A program made the position numbers and the translations under genes. A stretch of 37,273 bases of DNA from Geomobilibacter sp964431365 (GTDB lineage: Bacteria; Desulfobacterota; Desulfuromonadia; Geobacterales; DSM-12255). The stretch is taken from contig CAYSJJ010000040.1 in assembly GCA_964431365.1 (NCBI GenBank), forward strand, positions 1 to 37,273, read 5' to 3'. Below are positions 15,404 to 24,056 of the stretch, piece by piece. The notes beneath the pieces were generated by a model. The model did not search any database and was not told where the DNA came from. It worked only from the letters and a program-made list of their open reading frames with translations. The first letter of the stretch is position 1. Each line of letters begins with the position of its first letter.

Positions 15404-17974
15404 ATGAAACCCTCCCCATGGGATGCTGACGTCGTTTACAGAATACATTCTGCACACCAACCTCGTCTGTCAAAGGTCGCCGTGACAGCCTCAGCACTAC
15501 ATATCTGCAGAACCGTTTCCTTTTTGATCGCACTGCTTGTTTCGATCGGCGTGACAGCGTCGGCCCACGCCCTCGTGCTGGTGGAAGACACCATCTGGAA
15601 GGGGGAGGTCTCCCTGACGGAAGATGTCGTCGTTCCCAAAGGGATAACCCTGAGGATCCTGGCCGGTACCGTAGTCCGGCTCGCTGCTGCCGAAAGTACC
15701 AAGACGGACCCGGAATACCTGTCGCCGCTTACCGAGATCACGGTCCGGGGGAGGCTGAAGGTGGAGGGGAGTGAACAACAGCCGGTAACGCTGGCCGGTG
15801 TCGCCGGCGAGGCGGTGAGCTGGGCCGGGATCATCGTTGACCACGGAACGGCGGAGATCTCCTGGTGCAGGATATCCCAGGCCGAAACCGGGGTCACGTC
15901 ACTGGCCGGCGCGGTCACTCTCGTCTCCGCCACCCTCAGCGGCAACCGTTACGGTGTGGTGGCAACAGGGAACCGAGGCTCTGTCCGCCTGGATCGAACG
16001 GATATTACCGGGAACGAATACGGACTTTTCTCGTTTCAGGGGGGTGCGGTTTCCACCCGCGACTCCCGCATTGCCGGCAATCGCAAGCGGGACTCGTTTA
16101 CGGCGCCGTCGGGGCGGTTTGAACATGTCGTGCAACCGGTCACGGTGACGGAGAGCCCTGTTGGCAGGCGCTACGGCAATGAGGTCTTCCGGGGCGACAG
16201 CATCTGGCAGGGGCGCATCGAGGTGGCGGGAACCATCAGGATCCCCGAGGGAAGCCGGCTGATCGTCGCACCCGGCACGATTGTGGAGTTCGTCCGGCGC
16301 GATACCGATGGTGACGGCATCGGCGAAAACGGTATCCTGATCCAGGGGAGCATCATCGCCAAGGGGACCAGGGAGCAGCCGGTGATTTTCCGTTCCGCGG
16401 AACGGGACAAGGCCGCCGGCGACTGGGATGCGATCAACATCATGAACAGCGCCTCCTCACAGAATCTGATCGAATTCTGCCGCATCGAAGATGCCTATCG
16501 GGCGCTGCATTTCCACTTTTCCACGGTTGCCGTGCAGAACTCCGTGATCAGCGGCAATTATCGCGCAATCCAGTTCCAGGAGTCGCAGGTCGATCTGCGG
16601 GGGAACAGCATCATCGGCAACAAGAGCGGGGTCCAGGGGCGCGATTCGGACATCACCCTGGAGGAGAACCTGATCGCCGACAATTACGTCGGCGCCAACT
16701 TCTTCCGGACCAACCTGACCGCCCGCAACAACCGCTTTGTCGGCAACTGGCGGGAAGGATTGCGGGTCCGCGAAGGGGTCTCCACCGTAGCCGCGAACCT
16801 GTTTGACGGCAACCGGTTCGGGCTCATGCTGGCCGACATGTCGTACGGCGAGTATGCGGGGAATGTGGTTTCGGCGAACCTGGAAACCGGCATCTCCGTA
16901 AAGAACAGCGACAATCTGGAGCTTAGCGGTAATGCCATCATCCTCAACGGATTGACAGGGCTGGGCATCCAGGAGTCCCGCTTTCTGGTCAGCCGCAACC
17001 TGATCGCCGACAACGGTGAGCGGGGGATTGGCGTTCAGGCCTTCGACGGGGTGATCCGGGAGAACAACCTGGCAGCCAACGGCCGCTACGCCATCGATCT
17101 GGACGGTAGCCAGGACCTGTCCGCACCGGCCAACTGGTGGGGAGGCGACGACCGGGAAACGGTGATACGGGACAAGCACGACGATCCGGCCCGTGGACGT
17201 TGCATCAGCGATGCACCCCTGCCTGAGCCGGTCCGTTTCGTCTGGCCGCTCACCGCCATGACGACGGACGCCCGCTGGCGCGGCATCATCTCCATACCTG
17301 CGGCGCTGGAGGTTGTAAAGGGCGCGGCGCTTGACATTGCACCCGGCACGACCGTGGAGTTCGGGCGCGGCACCGGGATTGCAGTCCGGGGAAGGGTGCT
17401 GGCACGAGGGACCTCCCGGGCAAAGATCCTCTTCACGGCGGTCGACCGCAAGGAGCCGGGAGCCTGGAACGAGATACTGCTGGAATATGCCACGGGGAGC
17501 GTGGTCGATCATTGCGTGTTCGAATATGCCACCTGGGGGGTGCACAGCCATTTCACCGAACTGACCGTTTCCAACAGCACGTTCAGGTCGAACCAGGGGG
17601 GAATGCGCTTCAGAAGCGGCCCGGTCCGGTTCACCGGCAACCTGTTCGAGAACAACGGCATCGGAATCAGGTCCTATATCGGCAAGGCGGTTATCAGCGG
17701 CAACACGATCCGCGCTAACGAGGTCGGCATCTTCGTCCGCGAACGGGGAGGCGGGCTCGCCATCGCGGGGAACAACATCCACGGCAACAGCAGCTATAAC
17801 ATCCGGATCGGAGATTTCAATACCGAGGATGTGGATGCGCGCGGCAACTGGTGGGGAAGCGGCGACCCGCTGGCCGCGATTTTCGACGCGCGCTCCGAGC
17901 CCGGCATCGGGACGGTTCTGATCGACCCGATGCTGACCGGCCCTGCCGATGCCGGTGCCCGGGAGGTCCCATGA
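15404..17974 (+). CDS. Secreted right-handed beta-helix (NosD-like) protein
   Basis: The 856-residue product has an N-terminal signal (TVSFLIALLVSIGVTASAHA) and then three similar blocks. Each begins with an IW.G.I.V pattern leading to PGT.V.F, followed by many short parallel-beta-helix rungs of the type NSVISGNYRAIQF, NLIADNYVGANF and NTIRANEVGIFV. This is the NosD/PbH1 repeat fold, used for binding polysaccharides or as an exported scaffold. Two NWWG motifs (near residues 580 and 830) close repeat blocks. The ATG at 15404 has only a weak AGGA site. A GTG at 15482, with AAAGG upstream, would give a more usual signal-peptide length and is a realistic alternative. The stop overlaps the next start (ATGA). 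Function in this cluster is unknown. Confidence 0.85.
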   Translation: MKPSPWDADVVYRIHSAHQPRLSKVAVTASALHICRTVSFLIALLVSIGVTASAHALVLVEDTIWKGEVSLTEDVVVPKGITLRILAGTVVRLAAAESTKTDPEYLSPLTEITVRGRLKVEGSEQQPVTLAGVAGEAVSWAGIIVDHGTAEISWCRISQAETGVTSLAGAVTLVSATLSGNRYGVVATGNRGSVRLDRTDITGNEYGLFSFQGGAVSTRDSRIAGNRKRDSFTAPSGRFEHVVQPVTVTESPVGRRYGNEVFRGDSIWQGRIEVAGTIRIPEGSRLIVAPGTIVEFVRRDTDGDGIGENGILIQGSIIAKGTREQPVIFRSAERDKAAGDWDAINIMNSASSQNLIEFCRIEDAYRALHFHFSTVAVQNSVISGNYRAIQFQESQVDLRGNSIIGNKSGVQGRDSDITLEENLIADNYVGANFFRTNLTARNNRFVGNWREGLRVREGVSTVAANLFDGNRFGLMLADMSYGEYAGNVVSANLETGISVKNSDNLELSGNAIILNGLTGLGIQESRFLVSRNLIADNGERGIGVQAFDGVIRENNLAANGRYAIDLDGSQDLSAPANWWGGDDRETVIRDKHDDPARGRCISDAPLPEPVRFVWPLTAMTTDARWRGIISIPAALEVVKGAALDIAPGTTVEFGRGTGIAVRGRVLARGTSRAKILFTAVDRKEPGAWNEILLEYATGSVVDHCVFEYATWGVHSHFTELTVSNSTFRSNQGGMRFRSGPVRFTGNLFENNGIGIRSYIGKAVISGNTIRANEVGIFVRERGGGLAIAGNNIHGNSSYNIRIGDFNTEDVDARGNWWGSGDPLAAIFDARSEPGIGTVLIDPMLTGPADAGAREVP

Positions 17975-18660
17975 GCCGCCTGGTCCTCCGCTTCTGTATG
18001 GCTGCCGCTCTGCTGACCGCTCTCCCTCCCTTGTTGGCGGCGGAATCCGTCGTCTCTGCCGGCTTCACGGTCCGGGGGGGTGACGGCAAACCGCTCCCGG
18101 GTGTGAAGGTGTTTCTGTACGACAGCCAGCAGGTGCGGCGACCGGCCGATTTCATTTCGTCTCCCACCGCAGCCGACGGCAGGGCGGTGATCATGCTTCC
18201 TCCGGGAAAATACTGGGCCGTGGCACGGCTGAAGCAGGACGGGACATATGGTCCGCTCATGCCCGGCGACAAGCATTCGGGCGAACCGCAGGAACTGGAG
18301 ATCCTGCCGGCCGGCGGCAGCGAAACCGATTTCGTGGTCATGGACATCCGGGAGGCGGGCCGGAAAAAACGGACAGAATCTACGGGGACGAGGGTCGTGA
18401 CCGGCCGGGTCACCACTCCCTCGGGGACGCCGGTGCCCATGGTGTGGGTCTTCGGCCACCGCACGAAAAAGGTTGCCGGGATGCCGGAGTATGTTTCGGC
18501 GTGGACGGATATCGACGGACGGTATAAGCTGCATGTTGCGGTATCAGACCAGGTATTCATCGGCGTTGCGCGGAGTTTCCCGCCGGTCGGTGAACTGCTG
18601 CCCGTTGCTGTATCCGGCCAGGGCTCGGATAGGGTAGACATCACCGTGGAGAGGGAGTAG
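17971..18660 (+). CDS. Secreted carboxypeptidase-regulatory-like (Ig-fold) protein
   Basis: This 229-residue protein has a clear signal peptide (MSRLVLRFCMAAALLTALPPLLA) and two beta-sandwich units of the carboxypeptidase regulatory/transthyretin-like type. The first includes GKPLPGVKVFLYDS and DGRAVIMLPPGKYWAVARL; the second includes GRVTTPSGTPVPMVWVF and TDIDGRYKLHVAVSD. The start ATG overlaps the stop of the beta-helix gene in ATGA and has GGGAGG upstream; the longer frame from 17851 lies inside the previous gene and is not used. It is similar in build to the product at 27691, so the cluster starts and ends with related secreted proteins. Its ligand is unknown. Confidence 0.8.
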   Translation: MSRLVLRFCMAAALLTALPPLLAAESVVSAGFTVRGGDGKPLPGVKVFLYDSQQVRRPADFISSPTAADGRAVIMLPPGKYWAVARLKQDGTYGPLMPGDKHSGEPQELEILPAGGSETDFVVMDIREAGRKKRTESTGTRVVTGRVTTPSGTPVPMVWVFGHRTKKVAGMPEYVSAWTDIDGRYKLHVAVSDQVFIGVARSFPPVGELLPVAVSGQGSDRVDITVERE

Positions 18661-18712
18661 CCGGACAATCCCGGCACTCTTGCCACGAAACGCTATGTTC
18701 AGAGGTGCAGTA

Positions 18713-19267
18713 ATGAAAACGCTGATTGCATGCCTCATCCTGGTGATTACGGCGGTATATGTCGTCAACGGGGATGCCTGCGTCGGCAGGACGATACATC
18801 TCGGGATCGTCGCTCCCAACGAGAGGCTGCTGGCGGAGATGACCTCCCTGATGATCAGCGAACGGACCGGTTCCAGCGTAACGATAGACGTCTACCGGGA
18901 TTCGAGGGAGCTGTACGCTGCCGTGAAGCAGGGGAAGGTCAACATCATCCTGGAAAATACCGAGCGTGCGTCGGACCTGCTTGCCAAGAGCAAGGGGGCC
19001 GCGGTTACAGGGTTTGACGCGATCAAGAGCGAGTACTCCAGGAGCCTCAACATGTCCTGGCTCTCCCCCATCGGTGGCAGACCCCAGTACGCCCCGGTCC
19101 TGACCATGGAGACGCTTGCCAATTATCCGGCGCTCCCCAAGCTGCTCAACAAACTCGCGGGGGTGCTCCAGAACGATACCTACGGCAAGATGGTCCGGCC
19201 GGGGGATTCGGTCGAGCGGACGAGGAAAGCCGCCAAAGAGTTTCTCAAGAACCGAAAGCTGATCTGA
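18713..19267 (+). CDS. Periplasmic solute-binding-like protein (OpuAC/glycine-betaine-binding type)
   Basis: The 184-residue product has a signal peptide (MKTLIACLILVITAVYVVNG) and a short periplasmic-binding-protein fold. The strands TIHLGIVAPNERLLAEMTSLMISERTG and VTIDVYRDSRELYAAVKQGKVNIILEN are those of the substrate-binding part of glycine-betaine/OpuAC-type transporters. It is shorter than normal members (about 280 residues) and lacks the aromatic-rich second lobe, so it may not bind betaine. The ATG at 18713 has AGAGGTG seven bases upstream. No ABC ATPase or permease gene of that system is present nearby. Confidence 0.7.
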   Translation: MKTLIACLILVITAVYVVNGDACVGRTIHLGIVAPNERLLAEMTSLMISERTGSSVTIDVYRDSRELYAAVKQGKVNIILENTERASDLLAKSKGAAVTGFDAIKSEYSRSLNMSWLSPIGGRPQYAPVLTMETLANYPALPKLLNKLAGVLQNDTYGKMVRPGDSVERTRKAAKEFLKNRKLI

Positions 19268-19288
19268 GCCGACCGCCGGGACACTAGC

Positions 19289-20293
19289 GTGAAAAAGCAT
19301 GCATCGGGCCGTCTCGGCCGCGTTTTCAGGTTTCTGGCATCGACGGAACTGGCGCTGTTCCTCTTCCTGGGCATTGCCGTCGTCGCCATTCCCGGTACGC
19401 TGGCCGAAAAGAGTCCGCTCTACTCCTCTCCCTATTTCGTCGGCCTGCTTGCCGCTTTCGGCTGCAATCTCGCCCTTTGCACCATCAGCCGTTTTCGCAC
19501 CATCCATTGGGCCGTGCTCGTCGTGCACATCGGGGTCCTGGTTGTCCTGCTGGGGTCTGTTGTCAGGTCGCTCGGCTTTGTGGCCACGGTGAATACCTAC
19601 GAAAAGAACGTGGTAACGGAGTTTTTTCGCTGGGATCTGGAGAGGGATGTGAACCTGGGGTTCGGCGTTGTGGTGAAGAAGATTCACAAGGAATTCTACC
19701 CGATGCCGATCAAGATCGGTGTCCGGAAGAACGGCCTGAAAGACGGACTTCATATCCTCAAGACCGGTGAAGGTTTCTCGTTCAGCGATGGGTATCGGGT
19801 CGAAACAGGCCCACTGGAATACCTGAACGGCAATATCACGCTGACCGTATTCCGGGACAACAGGCGTATCGGGTCGTATCAGACCGCCACCAAGGGGGCT
19901 GATTTCCCCCCCGGTTTCCCCTATACGTTCGAACTGGTGGCATACCAGAACCCAAAACCAAAGAAAGAGTGGCTGGATCTGGCGATCCTGAAGGATGGCA
20001 GGGTTGTCGCCGAGGGGATCAGCGGCATCAACAGCCCCTTCCACTGGAACAGCTATGCCATCTATAATCTCAGCAACAACATCGACAAGAACGGGGTCCC
20101 CTATGCGGGGATCCAGGTGGTCCGTGACCCGGGAATGCCGCTGGTATTCTCCGGCCTGTCGATACTGGGGGTGGGGGTCGTCATCTCCTCGCTGCGCCGC
20201 TTGAGCGGCAACCGACGGCCGCGCTCCGCCACGTCAGCCACGTCAGCCACCGCGATGATCTCTCTGAAGATGAATGCGCAGGATGAACGGTGA
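19289..20293 (+). CDS. ResB-like cytochrome c biogenesis family protein
   Basis: This 334-residue membrane protein resembles ResB/Ccs1, which with ResC/CcsA handles heme and apocytochrome outside the membrane in type II cytochrome c maturation. The first helices (FLASTELALFLFLGIAVVAIPGTLAE, YFVGLLAAFGCNLALCTISRF, WAVLVVHIGVLVVLLGSVVRS) follow the ResB layout. A large periplasmic beta-rich domain and a final helix (LVFSGLSILGVGVVISSLRR) follow. The start is GTG with only a weak site. No ResC partner lies next to it, which is unusual; it may work with a partner elsewhere or have taken on another job. It overlaps the permease gene by 20 bases. Confidence 0.8.
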   Translation: MKKHASGRLGRVFRFLASTELALFLFLGIAVVAIPGTLAEKSPLYSSPYFVGLLAAFGCNLALCTISRFRTIHWAVLVVHIGVLVVLLGSVVRSLGFVATVNTYEKNVVTEFFRWDLERDVNLGFGVVVKKIHKEFYPMPIKIGVRKNGLKDGLHILKTGEGFSFSDGYRVETGPLEYLNGNITLTVFRDNRRIGSYQTATKGADFPPGFPYTFELVAYQNPKPKKEWLDLAILKDGRVVAEGISGINSPFHWNSYAIYNLSNNIDKNGVPYAGIQVVRDPGMPLVFSGLSILGVGVVISSLRRLSGNRRPRSATSATSATAMISLKMNAQDER

Positions 20294-22193
20294 TATGTCG
20301 CTGAATCCATTCGCATCGAAGACCGAAGCGGCGTGCCAGGTTCACGGGCATCACGGGAAATCCGGCAACAGGATGCTCGCCGGGATGCTCGTGCTCTCCC
20401 TCGCCCTGATCGTATGGCACGTATGGACCTTTGGTCCCAGCGCCACCACGGCCCCTGGCGCCACCGTCTCCGGCTCCTTTTTCCGGCAGTTCGGCAACGA
20501 GATCTGGGACCTCTTTTTCAACAGGAAAGGGGTCGTGCCGGAGTTGTGGGAGGTCTTTCCCTATTTCCTGGTCGGCATCCTCCTTGCCGGGTACCTGCGC
20601 ACCTTCAAGGTCGCGGCGAAGTTGCAGATGAAACTCCGCAAGTACGGCGTCGCGAGCGTCTTCCTGGCCTCGTTCGTCGGCATCATAACCCCGCTCTGCG
20701 CCTGCGGCACCATGACCACCGCCATCAGCCTCCTGTTTGCCGGCATCCCGCTGGCGCCGGTCATGGCCCTGATGGTGACCTCCCCGCTGCTGAGCCCATC
20801 CACCTATCTCATCACCCTTAACGACCTCGGGCCGGAATGGACCGTGATCAGAACCGTTTCAGCCTTCAGCATGGGGATATTTGCCGGCCTGGTCACCCAC
20901 TACGTGGGCAAGCGTAGCGGGTTCGGCAAGAACGACCTATTCATCGAAGGGGCCATCGTTCGCGGGGATTTCCATGACGACGACTATCCCGACGAGCGAC
21001 TCCGCTGTAACTGTCGACGCACCTTCGGCAACCGGGTGGCGGTCAGGACCGCCAACAAGTTCGTCATCTTCCTGGCCAAGAGCAGCGAGATGCTCTGGGT
21101 GGTGGGGAAGTACGTCGTCGTCGGCGTCTTCATCGGCGCGGTCGTCGAGCGCTATATGCCAAAGGAGTGGATCTACCGGTTCTTCGGCCGGAACGACCCC
21201 CTCAACATCGTCTGGGTCACCCTGGCTTCGGTCCCTATGTTTCTGCACCAGATCAGCGCCTCCAGCATCCTTTCGCACATCAAGAGTTCGCTGGACGGAA
21301 CGCTCGACAATGGGGCGGCACTGGCGTTCATGATCGGCGGCCCGGTCACGGCAATACCGACCATGGTCATGTTCTGGACCTTCTTCAAGAAAAGGGTCTT
21401 CGCCCTCTACATGTTCGTCTGCCTGAGCGGGACCCTGCTGATTGCCTACGGCTTCCAGCTTCTGCTGTTCACGCCGGGGGTCGACCTCGGCAACCCCCTG
21501 CTGAAGGGGGTCGGCTCCCTCAGTGGCGGCCGGGCCGCCGTGATCGGCAAGCATGGGCCGAACGTGCGGATGGTCATGGATCCGACCGGCAACGGGCTGG
21601 TTGCCACCTACAGCAACGACCTGGAGGCCACGGGGAATGTCGTGTTCGACGCGCTGCCCGACCGTTTCGATGCTTCTGCGCTGGAACGGTACGACAACCG
21701 GACGTATCTGGCCAATATCGCCGCCTGGCTCGATCAGGGAGCCGGCTCACCCCAACAGAGCATCCTCGTCTACGACCTCTCCGGCAGGGCTCCCCGGAAA
21801 GAGCCGCTGGCGCGGGAACTTGGCGCAAGGGGGTATGCCGTCAGGGTGGCCGACCGCACGACGCTTCCGCATCTCTCTGCCGCCAGCGTTGCTTCCTATG
21901 GACAGATCTGGATCATGTTTCCCCCCGGCGACAGGGGGGGGCTGAGCGAAGAGGAGCAGAGAACGGTTGTGGAGCAGCATGCCAAAGGGAAGGGGATGTT
22001 GCTCGTGGCGGCGACTCCCCACTCCGGGGAGGGGACGCAACAGCAGGCGAACAGCCTGGCTTCGCGCTTCGGGGTGACCTTTGGCGGCAACGTCAGGGAG
22101 AATGAACAACTGCGCGTCTCGGTTGCCTCGAATCTCATCAACCGGGCCTCGGAACTGCTTGGGCAGGCTTTGAAGGTCGTCAGAAAGGCCTGA
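20274..22193 (+). CDS. ArsP/DUF318-type permease with an extra C-terminal soluble domain
   Basis: The 639-residue protein has about ten membrane helices. The family signature PLCACGTMTTAISLLFAGIP is followed by APVMALMVTSPLLSPSTYL, and a second repeat half carries HQISASSILSHI and FMIGGPVTAIPTMVMFW. This is the ArsP_1/YraQ permease fold (organoarsenical exporters and unknown substrates). After about residue 415 a roughly 220-residue soluble part follows, with PQQSILVYDLSGR, QIWIMFPPGDRGGLSEEEQRTVV and GKGMLLVAATPHSG, resembling the glutamine-amidotransferase-like domain of GldG/DUF4350 proteins. That fusion is uncommon. A Cys/Arg-rich loop (DERLRCNCRRTF) is also present. The start could be 20274, 20283 or 20295. 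Transport of the modified peptide is a possibility only. Confidence 0.75.
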   Translation: MRRMNGDMSLNPFASKTEAACQVHGHHGKSGNRMLAGMLVLSLALIVWHVWTFGPSATTAPGATVSGSFFRQFGNEIWDLFFNRKGVVPELWEVFPYFLVGILLAGYLRTFKVAAKLQMKLRKYGVASVFLASFVGIITPLCACGTMTTAISLLFAGIPLAPVMALMVTSPLLSPSTYLITLNDLGPEWTVIRTVSAFSMGIFAGLVTHYVGKRSGFGKNDLFIEGAIVRGDFHDDDYPDERLRCNCRRTFGNRVAVRTANKFVIFLAKSSEMLWVVGKYVVVGVFIGAVVERYMPKEWIYRFFGRNDPLNIVWVTLASVPMFLHQISASSILSHIKSSLDGTLDNGAALAFMIGGPVTAIPTMVMFWTFFKKRVFALYMFVCLSGTLLIAYGFQLLLFTPGVDLGNPLLKGVGSLSGGRAAVIGKHGPNVRMVMDPTGNGLVATYSNDLEATGNVVFDALPDRFDASALERYDNRTYLANIAAWLDQGAGSPQQSILVYDLSGRAPRKEPLARELGARGYAVRVADRTTLPHLSAASVASYGQIWIMFPPGDRGGLSEEEQRTVVEQHAKGKGMLLVAATPHSGEGTQQQANSLASRFGVTFGGNVRENEQLRVSVASNLINRASELLGQALKVVRKA

Positions 22194-22225
22194 GAGAATC
22201 AGGCATCCATCACACAGGAGGAGTC

Positions 22226-22546
22226 ATGAAAGCAGCGGTACTGGACCTGCAGAAGCTGAAAAAATTCGACGACGCCAAGCGCCATCAGGAGACCGTCTGG
22301 TCTGATGACCATTCGCGCATCAGCCTGTTCGGCATCAAGCCGGGGCAGGAAATCATCACCCATACCCATCACGGCAGCCATATCTGGTTCGTGGTGGAGG
22401 GGACCGGCGAGTTCACGTCCGGCGGCACGACCCAGACCATCTCCACCGGCCAGATCGTGATCGTTCCGGCCCTGGAGGACCACGGCATTCGCAATGCGGC
22501 GCAGGAAAATCTGGTCATCGCGTCGATCACAGCCTTAGGTGACTAG
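22226..22546 (+). CDS. Cupin-domain protein
   Basis: This 106-residue single-domain cupin starts at an ATG with AGGAGG upstream. Cupin motif 1 is visible as GQEIITHTHHGSHIWFVVEGTGEF, with several histidines able to bind a metal, and motif 2 as GQIVIVPALEDHGIRNA. Small cupins of this kind act as metal-dependent enzymes or sensors; nothing here tells which. It lies 32 bases after the permease, before a long palindromic repeat. Confidence 0.85.
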   Translation: MKAAVLDLQKLKKFDDAKRHQETVWSDDHSRISLFGIKPGQEIITHTHHGSHIWFVVEGTGEFTSGGTTQTISTGQIVIVPALEDHGIRNAAQENLVIASITALGD

Positions 22547-22673
22547 CTCTTGCATCTCATATTTGGCCGCATTTGACCGGTCTTCAATCGCAAAATCCTC
22601 GACGTAGCCCTGCTACGCCTGCGGTTTTGCTCAATCAGCTCGGCCAAATCCGACTCAAATCTGAGCGCAAGAG
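22547..22673. repeat. Long imperfect palindromic intergenic repeat (copy 1)
   Basis: The ends CTCTTGCATCTCATATTTGG and CAAATCTGAGCGCAAGAG are imperfect inverted repeats. The centre has GTAGCCCTGCTACGCCTGCGG. A second element of the same build lies at 25903-26021. It is non-coding and probably forms a long stem in RNA. It may dampen expression between the cupin and PqqD genes. Confidence 0.65.
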
Positions 22674-22711
22674 AGTACTATAGGCTGATACCCCCCCAGG
22701 AGGCAGGAGAG

Positions 22712-23026
22712 ATGAACGCTATCCAACGTAACCCGGACGTCATGTGGCGCGAAGAGGTCGACGCCCTTGCTGAGGCACAGGCCGGGCTCGCACAGGGCGA
22801 CGATGTGGGGGAGCTCGGCACGGCCATTCTCTTCCTGGGTGGCGCCATGCTGTCGATCAACATACTCGGCATGGAGATCTGGAAGCTGTGTGACGGACGT
22901 GACGCCGACGGGATCGTAACGGCACTGCTCCGGGAGTTCGACGTCGAGGAAGAGGTGCTTCGCTCCGACGTCCACGCCTTTCTCGGTGAACTGCGGACCA
23001 GGGGATTCATCACCTATGCGGAATGA
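22712..23026 (+). CDS. GeoRSP-type PqqD family peptide chaperone
   Basis: This 104-residue protein is a PqqD-like winged-helix domain, the recognition element that binds precursor peptides and presents them to a radical SAM enzyme. The family pattern is clear: NPDVMWREEVDA, then AILFLGGAMLSINILGMEIWKLCDGRDADGIV, and finally VHAFLGELRTRGFI. It starts at an ATG with GGAGGCAGGAGAG upstream. Its end overlaps the radical SAM gene by 11 bases, the tight coupling expected of a chaperone-enzyme pair. Its likely client is the 20-residue peptide encoded at 15258. Confidence 0.88.
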   Translation: MNAIQRNPDVMWREEVDALAEAQAGLAQGDDVGELGTAILFLGGAMLSINILGMEIWKLCDGRDADGIVTALLREFDVEEEVLRSDVHAFLGELRTRGFITYAE

Positions 23027-24014
23027 ACTGGCGCTGGAAGCGCCCCTCACCATCAACTGGGCCATCAACAACAGCTGCAATTTCGCCTGCAGCCACTGTT
23101 ACAGCCGGAATGACCCCGAAGCAGAGCTGCCGCTGGAGCTCCTTTACGCCTCCCTGGAAAAGGTCGCCAGGGCCGGCGTCTTCTCCGTGAATCTCGGCGG
23201 AGGGGAACCGCTCCTGCATCCCCATCTGCTGGAAGTGGCCGCCTTTGCCAGTGGGCTCGGCCTGCGGGTCTCCATGAACAGCAACGGTTGGCTGATCGAC
23301 CGGGACAAGGCCCTGGCGCTCAAACAGGCCGGCTTCTCCAAGGTGGGGATCAGCATCGACAGCCATCTGGCCGACGTCCACGACCTTTTCCGCGGTGTCG
23401 CCGCTAGCCACGAGCGGGCACTGGCCGCCCTTGGGCACCTTAAGGCGGCCGGTATCGCCACCTCCATCTCCACGGTCATCTGCCGGATCAACAACGGTAC
23501 CGTCGGGGAGCTGGTCGCCATGGCCAAGGCCCATGGCGTCGGGCAGCTCAATTTTCACAACTTCAAATGCTCGGGTCTCGGCCTTGCCAACAAGGATGAC
23601 CTGGACCTCTCCCCGGACGAGTGGAAGGCGTTCTACTGCGAGGCGATCAGTGCCAAACAGAGGGAGAGGGAGCTCGACGTCTCGCTGGACGATCCGATCA
23701 TCGCCCTGCTGGGGGAGCGCGACAGCGCCAGCCTGGTCAAGGGGAGCGTCTGCGGCAAGCTGTCGCTCAATATCAAGGCCAACGGCGACATCACCCCGTG
23801 CGGATTCATTCCGATCGTGATCGGCAACATCGTGGACGATGACCTGAAACGGGTCTGGAAAGATTCGGCCGTGCTGGAAAAGATGCGCCACAAGGAACCG
23901 GCCGGCAAGTGTTCCGGCTGCAGCAAGTATGCGGAGTGCCTGGGGGGGTGCACCGCCCGCGCCCTGGCGCTCACCGGCGACATGAACAACCCCGATCCGC
24001 ACTGCTGGGGATGA
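23016..24014 (+). CDS. GeoRSP-type radical SAM/SPASM peptide maturase
   Basis: The 332-residue enzyme carries the radical SAM cluster CxxxCxxC (C21, C25, C28 in SCNFACSHC), the GGEP motif (NLGGGEPLLHP) and the usual TIM-barrel segments. A C-terminal SPASM domain has cysteines in VCGKLSLNIKANGDITPC, GKCSGCSKYAEC and GGC, ending HCWG, that should bind extra iron-sulfur clusters. Enzymes of this build modify ribosomal peptides, for example by thioether or carbon-carbon crosslinks. The ATG at 23016 has AGGGGA upstream and overlaps pqqD; the frame opening at 22986 is not needed. It fits the GeoRSP radical SAM family. The chemistry on the geopeptide is not known to me. Confidence 0.9.
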   Translation: MRNELALEAPLTINWAINNSCNFACSHCYSRNDPEAELPLELLYASLEKVARAGVFSVNLGGGEPLLHPHLLEVAAFASGLGLRVSMNSNGWLIDRDKALALKQAGFSKVGISIDSHLADVHDLFRGVAASHERALAALGHLKAAGIATSISTVICRINNGTVGELVAMAKAHGVGQLNFHNFKCSGLGLANKDDLDLSPDEWKAFYCEAISAKQRERELDVSLDDPIIALLGERDSASLVKGSVCGKLSLNIKANGDITPCGFIPIVIGNIVDDDLKRVWKDSAVLEKMRHKEPAGKCSGCSKYAECLGGCTARALALTGDMNNPDPHCWG

Positions 24015-24056
24015 CGGCTCTCCCACGGCTTTTCGTGGCATCCATCAGGATCACGC

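Noticed and set aside
22547..22673. MITE or insertion sequence remnant
   Set aside because: No target duplication or transposase trace is seen; the palindromic layout fits a dispersed intergenic repeat better.
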